DNA from: Microbacterium testaceum
GTDB taxonomy: Bacteria; Actinomycetota; Actinomycetes; Actinomycetales; Microbacteriaceae
Length of the DNA: 64,000 nt
Reading direction: 5' to 3'
Assembly (NCBI RefSeq): GCF_006539145.1
Contig: NZ_BJML01000005.1
Coordinates: 1 to 64,000 of the forward strand
The notes below the pieces were generated by a model. The model worked only from the letters and a program-made list of their open reading frames with translations, did no database searches and was not told the DNA's origin. Shown here in pieces: positions 49,606-60,296 of the stretch (position 1 is the stretch's first letter; each line of letters begins with the position of its first letter). The position numbers and the translations under genes are program-made.

Positions 49606-50472
49606 TCAGCCGCGGGGGCGCTCCTCCTCAACAACCGACTGCACGTCGTCGACCGCCGGGGTCTTCTCGTCGGCGCGCACCTCGTCGGCGGCGATCGCGA
49701 TGTCGATCGCCGCATCCTCGAGCGCCTCGGCGACGACGTCGCTCACGTCGGCACGATCGTCGCCCCGATCTTCGTCGGAGGCACGCGGGCGCTCGGGCTC
49801 GAGGCCGTCGGTCAGGCGATCCGCGGCATCGATGTCCGACTCCGCGTCGGCCGTGGTCACACGCTCACGCGCTTGGCGGACGGTCTCGTCCACGGCGGCC
49901 GCGGCCCCGGCGGCGACGTCCTTCGTCTTGGCGACGGCGGCATCGACGGTCTCCGAGGCACTGGCCGCGAGATCCTTCGACCTCTCGCGCGCATCATCGA
50001 CGGCGGTCGACGTGCGATCCGCGACGTCCTGCGCTTTGGCCTTCACCTCATCGGCCACGTCTGACGCGCGGGCGGCGACGGCATCCGCTTTCTCCTCGGC
50101 TTCGGCGACCACATCACGGTCGAAGGGACCGAAGACGCCGGTCACGACGACGTCGACCTCGATCGTGCCGCGGCCGAGCGGCTCGAGAGCCGAGACCACC
50201 GCGGTGCGCACGTCGCCCGCCACCTCGCGCAGCTTGTGGGGATAATCGACGACCAGCGAGATGGTCGCAGTGACCGAGCCGGCACGGTCGGTGTCGATCT
50301 TGACGCCGGGTGCGGTGCTCGCCAGGCCGACGCGTTCACGGACGGCGTCCGACGCCCGTCCGATCAAGCTGCCGAGAGCGTGGACGCCAGGAACGGAACC
50401 GGCGGCGGTCGCCGCGAGCGTCGCCGCCGCGTCGAGGTCGGGCGGGTCGATGGTCGCATCGGTGATGGACAT
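49606..50472 (-). CDS. Asp23/Gls24-family envelope protein with long helical tail
   Basis: 288 aa. Residues about 10-125 are an Asp23-like domain ('GVKIDTDRAGSVTATISLVV', 'LGRGTIEVDVVVTGVF'). The remainder is a charged, Ala/Asp/Lys-rich helix with 11-residue-like repeats resembling apolipoprotein/LEA segments, which suggests a membrane-associated amphipathic tail. It is the last gene of a six-gene leftward operon. In staphylococci Asp23 coats the inner membrane through AmaP; here it probably takes part in envelope stress. Start: the ATG at 50472, with AGGAG 5-6 nt upstream. Confidence 0.8.
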   Translation of the reverse strand: MSITDATIDPPDLDAAATLAATAAGSVPGVHALGSLIGRASDAVRERVGLASTAPGVKIDTDRAGSVTATISLVVDYPHKLREVAGDVRTAVVSALEPLGRGTIEVDVVVTGVFGPFDRDVVAEAEEKADAVAARASDVADEVKAKAQDVADRTSTAVDDARERSKDLAASASETVDAAVAKTKDVAAGAAAAVDETVRQARERVTTADAESDIDAADRLTDGLEPERPRASDEDRGDDRADVSDVVAEALEDAAIDIAIAADEVRADEKTPAVDDVQSVVEEERPRG

Positions 50473-50490
50473 CACGTCTCCTCGTGGGTG

Positions 50491-51078
50491 TCAGTGAACG
50501 CGGGTGTTGTCGCGCGCGAGTTTCGCGCGCAGACCCGAGTGGATCGAGATGTAGGCGCGCAGGTTCTGGCCCGTGAGCGCGGCAAGGTTCGTCACCAGCG
50601 TGTCGACGTGCTCGGCGACCTCACGGGGCGAGGTGTTCTGACGCGGGGTGACCGCCACGTGCAGCACGGACTGCTTTCCGACCTCACCGGCGGTGATGCG
50701 AGACGAGAGGATCTCGTCACGCTCGCCCAGCGCGTTCTTCAGTGCCTCGGAGGCGAAGCCGTCGGTGACGGTGATGCGTCCCTCGTCGTTCGCACTGCCG
50801 GTGGACTGCAGCGGGGCCTGACGACGACCGCGCACGGCGGCCGAGGCGATCAGGATGAGGATGACGGCCAGCACCACGATCGCAGCGACGGCGCCCCAGC
50901 CGGCGGACTCACGACCCAGCGACTCGAGCCAGCCCTGGAAGCCGCCCATGACGGAGCCCCATGTGCCGGTACCGCCCGGGAGGAGCCCCACGACGAGGGC
51001 GAGAGCGCCCAGGCCCAGCAGCACCAGGGCGACCAGGAAGAGCAGGAAGCGGTTCAGACCGCGTCGCGTCGCGTTCAT
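50491..51078 (-). CDS. AmaP-like membrane protein of the Asp23 operon
   Basis: 195 aa. Two N-terminal helices (about 10-30 and 58-80) are followed by a soluble domain (about 95-190) that resembles an Asp23-like fold: 'RITVTDGFASEALKNALGER', 'VLHVAVTPRQNTSPREVAEH'. This is the layout of AmaP, which anchors Asp23 at the membrane. The start overlaps the stop of the next upstream gene, and the spacing to the 49606 gene is 18 bp. Confidence 0.75.
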   Translation of the reverse strand: MNATRRGLNRFLLFLVALVLLGLGALALVVGLLPGGTGTWGSVMGGFQGWLESLGRESAGWGAVAAIVVLAVILILIASAAVRGRRQAPLQSTGSANDEGRITVTDGFASEALKNALGERDEILSSRITAGEVGKQSVLHVAVTPRQNTSPREVAEHVDTLVTNLAALTGQNLRAYISIHSGLRAKLARDNTRVH

Positions 51079-51656
51079 CAGGACTCCTTGGTGTCGGGAC
51101 GCTGCACGCGCAGGTGGGTGCGCACGGCGGGCGAGAGCTTGTACGAGGTGACTTCCTCGTCGACGATGCGGCGCAGCTGCGCCTCGTCGACCGGGATGCC
51201 GACCGGGGGCCGCACCGTCACGTCGACGGAGCGGTGGGCGACGCCGACGACGATGTCGTCCCGCGCGATGCCCGATTCGTTGCTGAGGTGCTGAGCGAGG
51301 GCGGATGCCACGACGCCGTTGTCCACGACGACGGCACGCTCCCCCCACGACATCTCGTGGCGCGAGAGGCGGCCGGGCTTGAGAGCCAGAACGAGCACGA
51401 TGAGTCCGACGATGGCCAGGACGACCCCGCCGCCGATGAAGGCGGCCGGCATGAGAGCGGTGGGCGCCGCGACCACGGCGTTCAGCGCCTCACCCGGGGA
51501 AGCCAGCAGGGGCTGGGCCCCGGCAAGGTCGAGGATGATCTCGACCGCGGCGTACGCGAGGACGAGCAGCAGCAGCACGACCACGACGAGCATCGCCACG
51601 GTGCGGGGCGAGTGGGTCTCGCGACGCACGACGGTGCGGAGCACGGTGTCAGTCAT
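51078..51656 (-). CDS. DUF6286-like membrane protein of the Asp23 operon
   Basis: 192 aa. Two helices (about 20-45 and 70-95) and a C-terminal soluble domain with 'SWGERAVVVDNGVVASALAQ' and 'DDIVVGVAHRSVDVTVRPPV', which I recall as DUF6286. It is consistently found beside Asp23/Gls24 genes in actinobacteria. The start and stop overlap both neighbours (ATGA-type). Probably a second membrane anchor or partner of the envelope-stress proteins. Confidence 0.78.
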   Translation of the reverse strand: MTDTVLRTVVRRETHSPRTVAMLVVVVLLLLVLAYAAVEIILDLAGAQPLLASPGEALNAVVAAPTALMPAAFIGGGVVLAIVGLIVLVLALKPGRLSRHEMSWGERAVVVDNGVVASALAQHLSNESGIARDDIVVGVAHRSVDVTVRPPVGIPVDEAQLRRIVDEEVTSYKLSPAVRTHLRVQRPDTKES

Positions 51657-52048
51657 CACAGCACTCGCTTTCGCTGAGGGGCGGTAGCGCCCGAGATGGT
51701 GAGGTCGACGCGCGAGATCTCGCGGCCGAACAAGTGGGTCAGACGCGAACGCAGCTCGGTCTGCGCGACGCGCGCGGCCTCCAGCACGGGAGTCGCGGCG
51801 CGCACGGCCTCGGTGTCGTCGAGGCGGGGGACGGGGAACGGGGTCGTCACGCGCACCGCCGCGGTGTCGCGGGCCGAGACGATCTCGACGCGGACGCTCT
51901 TGGCATCCACACCGACGATGTCGGCGGCGGCCCGCTCGGCCGTCTTCTGCAGTACGCGGTCGGAGATGGACACCCGACCGGCGGGGAGGCCGGGGCCGGC
52001 AACCGTGGTGCGGTTGCCGACCCCGGGGAAAGCGGTGACGGTGGTCAC
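51656..52048 (-). CDS. Soluble Asp23-operon protein (Asp23-like domain)
   Basis: 130 aa from the GTG at 52048. No membrane helix. Residues about 20-125 ('GRVSISDRVLQKTAERAAAD', 'VRVEIVSARDTAAVRVTTPF') read as a compact alpha/beta domain like Asp23. It overlaps the genes on both sides by 1-4 bp, so the operon is tightly coupled. Function is inferred only from context. Confidence 0.72.
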   Translation of the reverse strand: MTTVTAFPGVGNRTTVAGPGLPAGRVSISDRVLQKTAERAAADIVGVDAKSVRVEIVSARDTAAVRVTTPFPVPRLDDTEAVRAATPVLEAARVAQTELRSRLTHLFGREISRVDLTISGATAPQRKRVL

Positions 52049-52233
52049 GATGTGCTCCGACCCTTGAAGGCGTTGACGATGTTGCCGAAGTCGAGTTCAC
52101 CCGCCGTGATGCGAGCGACGACCACGCCGATCGCCATGAAGAGGGCGACGAGGATGAAGCCCCAGAAGCCGAAGATCAGAGCGCTGAGGGCCAGTACCAG
52201 GCCGGCGAGAGCGCCCTTGGTGGAGGCGCTCAC
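52045..52233 (-). CDS. Small two-helix membrane protein of the Asp23 operon (GlsB/DUF2273-like)
   Basis: 62 aa, two helices (about 6-25 and 26-45) and a short basic tail (NAFKGRSTS). Small proteins of this type (DUF2273/GlsB) sit next to asp23/amaP in Gram-positive bacteria and may help membrane attachment. The GTG start overlaps the Asp23 gene stop (GTGA), and the stop overlaps the next gene. Confidence 0.8.
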   Translation of the reverse strand: MSASTKGALAGLVLALSALIFGFWGFILVALFMAIGVVVARITAGELDFGNIVNAFKGRSTS

Positions 52234-52712
52234 TGGACGCGCTTTTCGTTGCTGTCGTCGTCGTTGTTGTCGTCGCCCGGGATGTGGACGTCGTTCACGT
52301 CGACGTTGACTTCGACGACCTCGAGGCCGACGAGGCGGGTGATGGCACCGGCGACGCGCGAGCGCACCTGGTCGGCGACCTCCTGGATCGGGGCGCCGTA
52401 CTCGACGACGATCGTGATGTCGGCGGCGGCCTGCGTCTCGCCCACCTCGACCTTGACGCCCTGCGTCAGGTCGGTGGCGTTGATCGCGTCACGGATGGCG
52501 CCGAGCGCGCGGGCTCCGCCGCCACCCAGGGCGTACACACCGGCGACCTCACGGGTCGCGATGCCGGCGACCTTGGCGACGACGCCCTCGGCGATCGAGG
52601 TCTTGCCCTCGACGGGAGCGTCCTGGCCGCGGCCGTTGAGCGGACGGTTCACGCGCGACGCCGACTGGGGGACGTTCTGCGCAGCGGGGGTGGTGGGGGC
52701 GTTCTCAGCCAT
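52230..52712 (-). CDS. Asp23/Gls24 family envelope stress response protein
   Basis: 160 aa. Core about 38-145: 'TSIAEGVVAKVAGIATREVA', 'GVYALGGGGARALGAIRDAI', 'VEYGAPIQEVADQVRSRVAG', the defining Asp23 pattern. A disordered Pro/Gln N-terminus and an acidic Asn/Asp tail flank it. First gene of the six-gene operon (52712 to 49606). A GAAAGG ribosome site supports the ATG at 52712. Homologs rise under alkaline or cell-wall stress in staphylococci; regulation here is not visible. Confidence 0.92.
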   Translation of the reverse strand: MAENAPTTPAAQNVPQSASRVNRPLNGRGQDAPVEGKTSIAEGVVAKVAGIATREVAGVYALGGGGARALGAIRDAINATDLTQGVKVEVGETQAAADITIVVEYGAPIQEVADQVRSRVAGAITRLVGLEVVEVNVDVNDVHIPGDDNNDDDSNEKRVQ

Positions 52713-52976
52713 GTCCGTGCCTTTCGAATGTCTGGACCCGGGTGTCCGGGGTGGGCGCTTCGGCCTACATGACTCAGACGTACCGGGGGCAGGAATCGTC
52801 ACGCCGGACGTGAAAAAGTCCGGCGAATCTGTCTCCGCGGGAATGCGGATGGCCATCTCCCACGAGATTCCGCGGCGGGACGCGTCCCGACGACGTGGTC
52901 GGCCCGGCATCCCCGTCCGGAGAATCCGGTCGACATCGCGCCTCGATCGCCCGCCCGCGACGTCGGAGGCCCGGCG

Positions 52977-52988
52977 TACGCTCGACCC
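52977..52988 (+). promoter_or_regulatory. -10 element of a leaderless transcript for fdhD
   Basis: TACGCT (52977-52982) is followed by six bases and then ATG, the same geometry as the leaderless promoters elsewhere in the window. It would place the first transcribed base on the mini-ORF start codon. Confidence 0.5.
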
Positions 52989-53021
52989 ATGACCCCCTTC
53001 TGCTCCTCGGCGCGGCCCTGA
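52989..53021 (+). CDS. Leaderless 10-codon ORF before fdhD, containing a cysteine codon
   Basis: It reads MTPFCSSARP then TGA, which ends one base before the fdhD ATG, so terminating ribosomes could restart on fdhD. fdhD itself has no ribosome site. FdhD is a sulfur carrier fed by a cysteine desulfurase, so a cysteine-sensing leader peptide would make sense. Cysteine-responsive leaderless short ORFs are known from mycobacteria, but those carry several Cys codons and this has one. Confidence 0.4.
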   Translation: MTPFCSSARP

Positions 53022-53022
53022 C

Positions 53023-53913
53023 ATGGGCCGCCTCACCGCCTCGCGTCGAGTGACGCGCATCACTCTCGACGGCGCGAACCGCCAGCGGCCGGATGCCGTC
53101 GCGGTCGAAGAACCGCTCGAGATCCGCGTCGCGGGCTCGCCGTTGGCCGTCACGATGCGCACGCCCGGTCACGACGTCGAGCTCGCGGCGGGTTTCCTCG
53201 TGTCCGAGGGCGTGATCAGCCGCGGTGAGGACTTCGCCCGTGCGATCCACTGCGGCGGGCCGGGTACCGGCGGCGCCGACGGCAACACCTACAACGTGCT
53301 CGACCTCACCCTGGCCCCGGGCATGGCTCTTCCTTCCCCCGACATCGCGCGCTCGTTCTATACGACGAGCTCGTGCGGGGTGTGCGGCACGGCCTCGATC
53401 GAGGCGGTCGAGAAGGTGTCGACGTACGACGTCTCCACCGATCCCCTCTCGGTGTCGCCGCACGAGGTCGCGGCGTTCCCCGATCGCCTCCGCGAGCAGC
53501 AGAAGACGTTCGACAAGACCGGCGGCCTGCACGGCGCCGCCCTGTTCGACGCCGCGACCGGCGAGCTGCTCGTCGCCCGCGAAGACGTCGGGCGACACAA
53601 CGCCGTCGACAAGGTCGTGGGCTGGGCCCTGTTGAACGACCGACTCCCCCTCCGCGACACGGTGCTGCAGGTCTCGGGCCGCGTCAGCTTCGAGCTCGTG
53701 CAGAAAGCCGTCATGGCCGGCATCCCGATGCTCTCCGCCGTCTCGGCGCCGTCGTCTCTCGCGATCGAACTCGCCGAGCGCGCCGGGCTGACCCTCGCCG
53801 CCTTCGTGCGCGGCAACAGTATGAACCTCTACACGCGCGCCGACCGTGTCCGTGTCCCCGAGGCCCCGGCATCCACAACCCCCTCCGCCGAAAAGATGAC
53901 GAGCGTACGCTGA
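53023..53913 (+). CDS. fdhD: Formate dehydrogenase accessory sulfurtransferase FdhD
   Basis: 296 aa. The conserved cysteine pair is C118-C121 in SSCGVCGTAS, the sulfur-carrying motif. Other family blocks are 'AVEEPLEIRVAG', 'TPGHDVELAAGFLVSEGVI' and 'AREDVGRHNAVDKVVG'. FdhD transfers sulfur from a cysteine desulfurase to the molybdenum cofactor, giving the terminal Mo=S needed for formate dehydrogenase activity. It sits 60 bp before the molybdopterin oxidoreductase gene, its expected client, and after a mini-ORF. Confidence 0.96.
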   Translation: MGRLTASRRVTRITLDGANRQRPDAVAVEEPLEIRVAGSPLAVTMRTPGHDVELAAGFLVSEGVISRGEDFARAIHCGGPGTGGADGNTYNVLDLTLAPGMALPSPDIARSFYTTSSCGVCGTASIEAVEKVSTYDVSTDPLSVSPHEVAAFPDRLREQQKTFDKTGGLHGAALFDAATGELLVAREDVGRHNAVDKVVGWALLNDRLPLRDTVLQVSGRVSFELVQKAVMAGIPMLSAVSAPSSLAIELAERAGLTLAAFVRGNSMNLYTRADRVRVPEAPASTTPSAEKMTSVR

Positions 53914-53973
53914 CGAGAGGCGGGCGGTGTGTGGATGCCATCGACTCGACGCCGGAATCCACGGAGGGTGAAC

Positions 53974-56298
53974 ATGGGTGAATCGTTCGGACTGATGACC
54001 GAGGAACCGCGCCAGGGAGGCCTCGGCCCACGGGTCGACGGCGAGTGGTCGAGCACCGGGCCCTACGAGCACCCGGCCGCCGGCTGGGGCGCCGCTCTGA
54101 CCGTCGGCAAGGTGCTGCTCGAGCAGCGCCAACCGGTCGCCGGCACCAAGGCGATGTTCACGATGAACCACCCCAAGAGCGGCTTCGACTGCCCCGGGTG
54201 CGCGTGGCCCGACGACAAGGGCGTGACCCTCGACATCTGCGAGAACGGCATCAAGCACGTCACGTGGGAGATGACCCACAAGCGCGTCGGCAAGGAGTTC
54301 TTCGCCGAGCACTCCGTCAGCGAGCTGTCCCAGTGGAGCGATTTCGAGCTCGAGGACGCGGGTCGCCTCGTCGGCCCCATGGTCTACGACGCCGAGACCG
54401 ATCACTACGTGCCGATCTCGTGGAACGACGCCTTCCGCCTGATCGCCCACGAGCTCACGGCGATGGACTCCCCCGACCAGGCCGCGTTCTACACCTCGGG
54501 TCGCCTGAGCAACGAGGCGTCCTTCCTCTACCAGCTGTTCGCGCGCGAACTCGGGACGAACAATCTCCCCGACTGCTCGAACATGTGTCATGAGGGCTCC
54601 GGCCGCGGGCTCACGGCATCCCTCGCCACGGGCAAGGGCACCGCCGACCTCGAGGACTGGGAGAACGCCGACGCGCTGTTCATCCTCGGGGTGAACGCCG
54701 CCTCGAACGCGCCGCGCATGTTGACGAGCCTCGCCGAGGCCATCGACCGCGGGGCGCAGATCGTGCACGTCAACCCTCTGCGCGAGGTCGCCGGCACCCG
54801 CACGATCGTTCCGCACGAGATCGTCGACATGGCGACCTTCCACTCGACTCCGACCAGCACGATGAACCTGCAGGTGCGCCCGGGCGGCGACCTCGCGCTG
54901 ATCCGCGGTATGGCCAAGGTCGTCTTCGAGGCGTCCGAGACCGACCCGAGCGCCCTCGATCAGGCGTTCCTCGACCGGTACACGAGCGGGCTCGACGCTT
55001 ACCGCGCGCTCGTCGAGGCCACGACCTGGGACGAACTGGTCGAGCAGGCGGGTCTCACCGAGGCCGAGATCCGCGCAGCCGCCGCCGTCTACCTCGCCTC
55101 GAAGGCGTGCGTCATCAGCTGGTGCCTGGGCGTGAGCCAGCACCAGCACGGCGTCGACACCGTGCGCGAGATCGTCAACCTGCTGCTGCTGCGCGGCAAC
55201 GTCGGCCGCAAGGGCACGGGTCCCTCTCCCGTGCGCGGTCACAGCAACGTCCAGGGCAACCGCACGTGCGGCATCAACCACAAGCCCACCGAGGACTGGC
55301 TCGCGAAGCTCGACGAGGTCTGCGGCATCACCTCGCCCCGCGAGCCCGGTCTCGACACCGTGCACACGGTGGCGGCCCTGCACCGCGGCGATCTGAAGGT
55401 CTTCCTCGGCATGGGGGGCAACTTCGTGCGCGCCGCCCCCGACACCGCGCTCACCGCCGAGGGCATGAGCCGGTGCGAGCTGACCGCGCACGTGAGCACC
55501 AAACTCAACCGCAGTCACCTCACGCACGGCAAGAAGGCGCTCATCCTCCCCTGCCTCGGCCGCACCGAGCGCGACGAGCAGGAGTCCGGCCCGCAGTCGA
55601 TCTCGACCGAGGACGCCATGAGCTCCGTCATGCTCTCACTCGGCTCCCGCAAGCCCGCGTCGCCCCACCTGCTCAGCGAGCCCGAGATCATCGCGCGCAT
55701 CGCGCGGGCGACCATGCCCGACTCGGGCACGCCATGGGAGTGGTACGTCGGCGACTACGACCGCATCCGCGACACGATGGCCAAGGCGCTGCCCGGGTTC
55801 GAGCGCTTCAACGAGCTCGTGCGCCAGCAGTACGGCTTCCGTATCCCCCAACCCGCCCGTGAGCGCGACTTCCAGACGCCGTCCGGCAAGGCGGAGTTCT
55901 CGGATGCCGAGCTGCCCGACGTCATCCCCGCAGAGGCCGACGTGCTGGTACTGCAGACCATGCGCTCGCACGATCAGTGGAACACCACGATCTACTCGGC
56001 CGACGACCGCTACCGGGGCGTCCGCAACATCCGCGAGCTGGTGTTCATGAACCGGCGCGACATGAAGGAGCGCGGCATCGCCGAGGGCGACCTCGTCGAC
56101 ATCGTCGCCACCTCGCGCGACGGGTCGGTGCGCAGCGTCACCGCGTTCCGCGCGCTGGAGTACGACACCCCGCGTGGTAGCGCCGCCGGCTATTTCCCCG
56201 AGCTGAACGTGCTGCTCGGCCCCGACGACTACAGCCGCCAGAGCGATCAGCCGCTGATGAAGGACATCCGGGTGCGGATCGCGAAGACCGGAGGCTGA
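53974..56298 (+). CDS. Molybdopterin oxidoreductase, FdhF/YdeP family (putative formate dehydrogenase)
   Basis: 774 aa. N-terminal cysteine pair C73-C76 (FDCPGCAWPD) and 'ELTAMDSPDQAAFYTSGRLS' are typical of the FdhF/YdeP group, not of classical FdhF with a four-cysteine [4Fe-4S] site. The Mo-ligand position is C205 in SNMCHEGSGRGL. Later blocks are 'LLLLRGNVGRKGTGPSPVRG', 'GMGGNFVRAAPDT' and a C-terminal molydop-binding domain ('DRYRGVRNIRELVFMNRRDM'). FdhD upstream supports formate dehydrogenase-like activity, but YdeP proteins are also linked to acid resistance. The ATG at 53974 follows GGAGGG. Confidence 0.9.
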   Translation: MGESFGLMTEEPRQGGLGPRVDGEWSSTGPYEHPAAGWGAALTVGKVLLEQRQPVAGTKAMFTMNHPKSGFDCPGCAWPDDKGVTLDICENGIKHVTWEMTHKRVGKEFFAEHSVSELSQWSDFELEDAGRLVGPMVYDAETDHYVPISWNDAFRLIAHELTAMDSPDQAAFYTSGRLSNEASFLYQLFARELGTNNLPDCSNMCHEGSGRGLTASLATGKGTADLEDWENADALFILGVNAASNAPRMLTSLAEAIDRGAQIVHVNPLREVAGTRTIVPHEIVDMATFHSTPTSTMNLQVRPGGDLALIRGMAKVVFEASETDPSALDQAFLDRYTSGLDAYRALVEATTWDELVEQAGLTEAEIRAAAAVYLASKACVISWCLGVSQHQHGVDTVREIVNLLLLRGNVGRKGTGPSPVRGHSNVQGNRTCGINHKPTEDWLAKLDEVCGITSPREPGLDTVHTVAALHRGDLKVFLGMGGNFVRAAPDTALTAEGMSRCELTAHVSTKLNRSHLTHGKKALILPCLGRTERDEQESGPQSISTEDAMSSVMLSLGSRKPASPHLLSEPEIIARIARATMPDSGTPWEWYVGDYDRIRDTMAKALPGFERFNELVRQQYGFRIPQPARERDFQTPSGKAEFSDAELPDVIPAEADVLVLQTMRSHDQWNTTIYSADDRYRGVRNIRELVFMNRRDMKERGIAEGDLVDIVATSRDGSVRSVTAFRALEYDTPRGSAAGYFPELNVLLGPDDYSRQSDQPLMKDIRVRIAKTGG

Positions 56299-56512
56299 CG
56301 CGGGGTTCGCACGACAGAGTCGGAGAATCGCGCCGAAATCGGACGAGTGATTCCGCGGCATCCGATCCTGCGTTCATCCGATCCCCGCGATCGCCCCTCG
56401 TCGGTTCACGGACCTCGGGAGAAGATCGGACTCCCGGCGTCGGACCCGAGCGACGGTGCAGGCGCTGCGCGTCCACCCGACGCCGACGCCGACGTCGTCT
56501 CATCGCGGCGGC

Positions 56513-57508
56513 TCAGAGGTCGAGCTGCCAGAGGGCTTGCGTCGTCGTGACGCGGAGCGCGTCGGCGGCGTCGCCGAGAGCGCGCTCGGCGCCGAGGACC
56601 TCGCTCATGGAGAAGACGCGCGAGCCGACGGCATCCGCGGTGACGACCCCCGCGATGACGACCGCGGGGACGCGGAGACGGGCGGCGAGGGCGAGGACGT
56701 GTCCCGGGCCCTTGCCCGCGGTACTCGTCGCGTCGAAGGCGCCCTCGCCGGTGAGGGCGAGGTCGGAGACCGCGAGCGCCTCGGTCAGCCCGAGCGCGTG
56801 CGCGACGTACGCCGCACCGTCCACGACCTCGGCACCGGCGGCGAGCAGAGCGCCCGAGAGACCGCCCGCCGCCCCCGACCGGGGAACATCGGCGACGTCG
56901 GCACCGAAGCGCGCCGCCCACTCCTCGGCATCCGTCCTCAGTCGCTCCGTCAGGCGGGCGACGAGCTCGGGGGCCGCGCCCTTCTGCGGAGCGAAGACCG
57001 TCGCCGCGTGAGCGAACGTCGTCGTCGTGTCCGTGAGCACCGTCACCCGCCCGGGAGCGAAGGGCACGTGAGCGTTCAACGCCTCGATCGCGCCGCGCCC
57101 GCCGTCGGTGGAGGCGACACCCCCGCTGCCCACGACCACCCGTGTCGATCCCGCCTCGAGAGCGCGCGCGATGAGCTCGCCGACGCCACGGGTGGTGGCG
57201 GCCCAGGGATCGTTCGCGTCCGCTCCCCCGGCCAGGAGAAGCCCGGATGCCGCCGCCGCCTCGATCACGGCGGCTCGACCGTCGAGCCGCCAGGCGGCGC
57301 GCACGGGTTCGCCGAGCGGTCCGGTCACCTCGTCGTAGACGTTCGCCCCGCCGAGGGCGTCGAGGGTACCGTCTCCGCCGTCGGCCATCGGCACGATCGC
57401 GATCTCGGCGCCGGACCACCTGTCGCGCACGGCGAGGGCCATGGCATCCGCCGCCTCACGCGCGGTCAGCGTGCCCTTGAACTTGTCGGGGGCGATGACC
57501 ACGCGCAT
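56513..57508 (-). CDS. glxK: Glycerate kinase (GlxK/GarK family)
   Basis: 331 aa. Opens with 'VIAPDKFKGTLTAREAADAM', then 'IVPMADGGDGTLDAL', the signature substrate/ATP region, and 'VVVGSGGVASTDGGRGAIEAL'. The closing 'LTGEGAFDATSTAGKGPGHV' and 'PAVVIAGVV' match the family. It phosphorylates D-glycerate to 2- or 3-phosphoglycerate, feeding glyoxylate- or glycerate-derived carbon into glycolysis. The ATG at 57508 is the family start. The gene is convergent with the molybdo-oxidoreductase gene. Confidence 0.95.
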   Translation of the reverse strand: MRVVIAPDKFKGTLTAREAADAMALAVRDRWSGAEIAIVPMADGGDGTLDALGGANVYDEVTGPLGEPVRAAWRLDGRAAVIEAAAASGLLLAGGADANDPWAATTRGVGELIARALEAGSTRVVVGSGGVASTDGGRGAIEALNAHVPFAPGRVTVLTDTTTTFAHAATVFAPQKGAAPELVARLTERLRTDAEEWAARFGADVADVPRSGAAGGLSGALLAAGAEVVDGAAYVAHALGLTEALAVSDLALTGEGAFDATSTAGKGPGHVLALAARLRVPAVVIAGVVTADAVGSRVFSMSEVLGAERALGDAADALRVTTTQALWQLDL

Positions 57509-57593
57509 GCTGTACCGTTCCGGGACGGGGAGGCAGAGCCCCGGCCCGTCCCCATCATCCCGCGCCCGCGGTCGAGCGGTGACCGCAGAGCCG

Positions 57594-57639
57594 CGAGCGT
57601 GTCCGGCCGCCGCCCGACGACGACGGCCGGACACGCTCG
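57594..57639. repeat. Perfect 16-bp inverted repeat (GTGTCC-containing)
   Basis: Arms 57594-57609 (cgagcgtgtccggccg) and 57624-57639 are exact reverse complements around a 14-nt loop. The GTGTCC..GGACAC core resembles the palindromes at 10591 and 16191, although the flanks differ. It lies in the divergent glxK-purL gap, where no terminator is expected for either gene. Confidence 0.8.
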
Positions 57640-57667
57640 GCCCGAGACGGGATGCCGCTACGAGGCG

Positions 57668-57706
57668 GAGGGGGGTGCGCGACGACGGCGCGCGCGCACC
57701 CCCCTC
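57668..57706. repeat. Perfect 14-bp inverted repeat in the glxK-purL gap
   Basis: Arms 57668-57681 (gaggggggtgcgcg) and 57693-57706 are exact reverse complements. Together with the palindrome at 57594 it occupies the 387-bp region between divergent starts (57509-57895), which holds no recognisable gene. It may be a terminator of a short untranslated RNA from the left strand, or a structural element. Confidence 0.7.
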
Positions 57707-57895
57707 CCGCAGCCGTACAGGCTGATCGGTCGCGCGAGGCCGTGGGCCCGTCAGCGTCCGAAGTCTTCGTAGATGCAGGTCACGCTAGCGCCGGCATGTC
57801 ACGGGCCGTTTCCCGACGACCCACCGCCCTGCCGCGTCGGACCACCCAACTAGACTGACTGGCGTCCGGCCCCTGCGATCTTGGAGCTCAGCCGC

Positions 57896-60238
<2,343 letters not shown>

Positions 60239-60260
60239 GGCCTCAGACCCGGGGCACCGG

Positions 60261-60280
60261 ACCGCACCGCACCGCACCGC
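60261..60280. repeat. Pentanucleotide microsatellite (ACCGC)x4
   Basis: Four exact ACCGC units end about 5 bp before the GAGAGGAG ribosome site of the small gene at 60297. The same pentamer is repeated six times at 62721-62750. Slippage here would change spacing upstream of a start codon. Confidence 0.75.
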
Positions 60281-60296
60281 CGAGAGGAGACGCGCG

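Noticed and set aside
56299..56512. Possible fourth member of the GAATCGG palindrome family
   Set aside because: Only loose similarity (atcgga and catccgat fragments); no matching nested arms.
57753..57785. 10-codon micro-ORF VTCIYEDFGR on the minus strand
   Set aside because: Too short, with no proven promoter; listed only as part of an observation, not as a gene.
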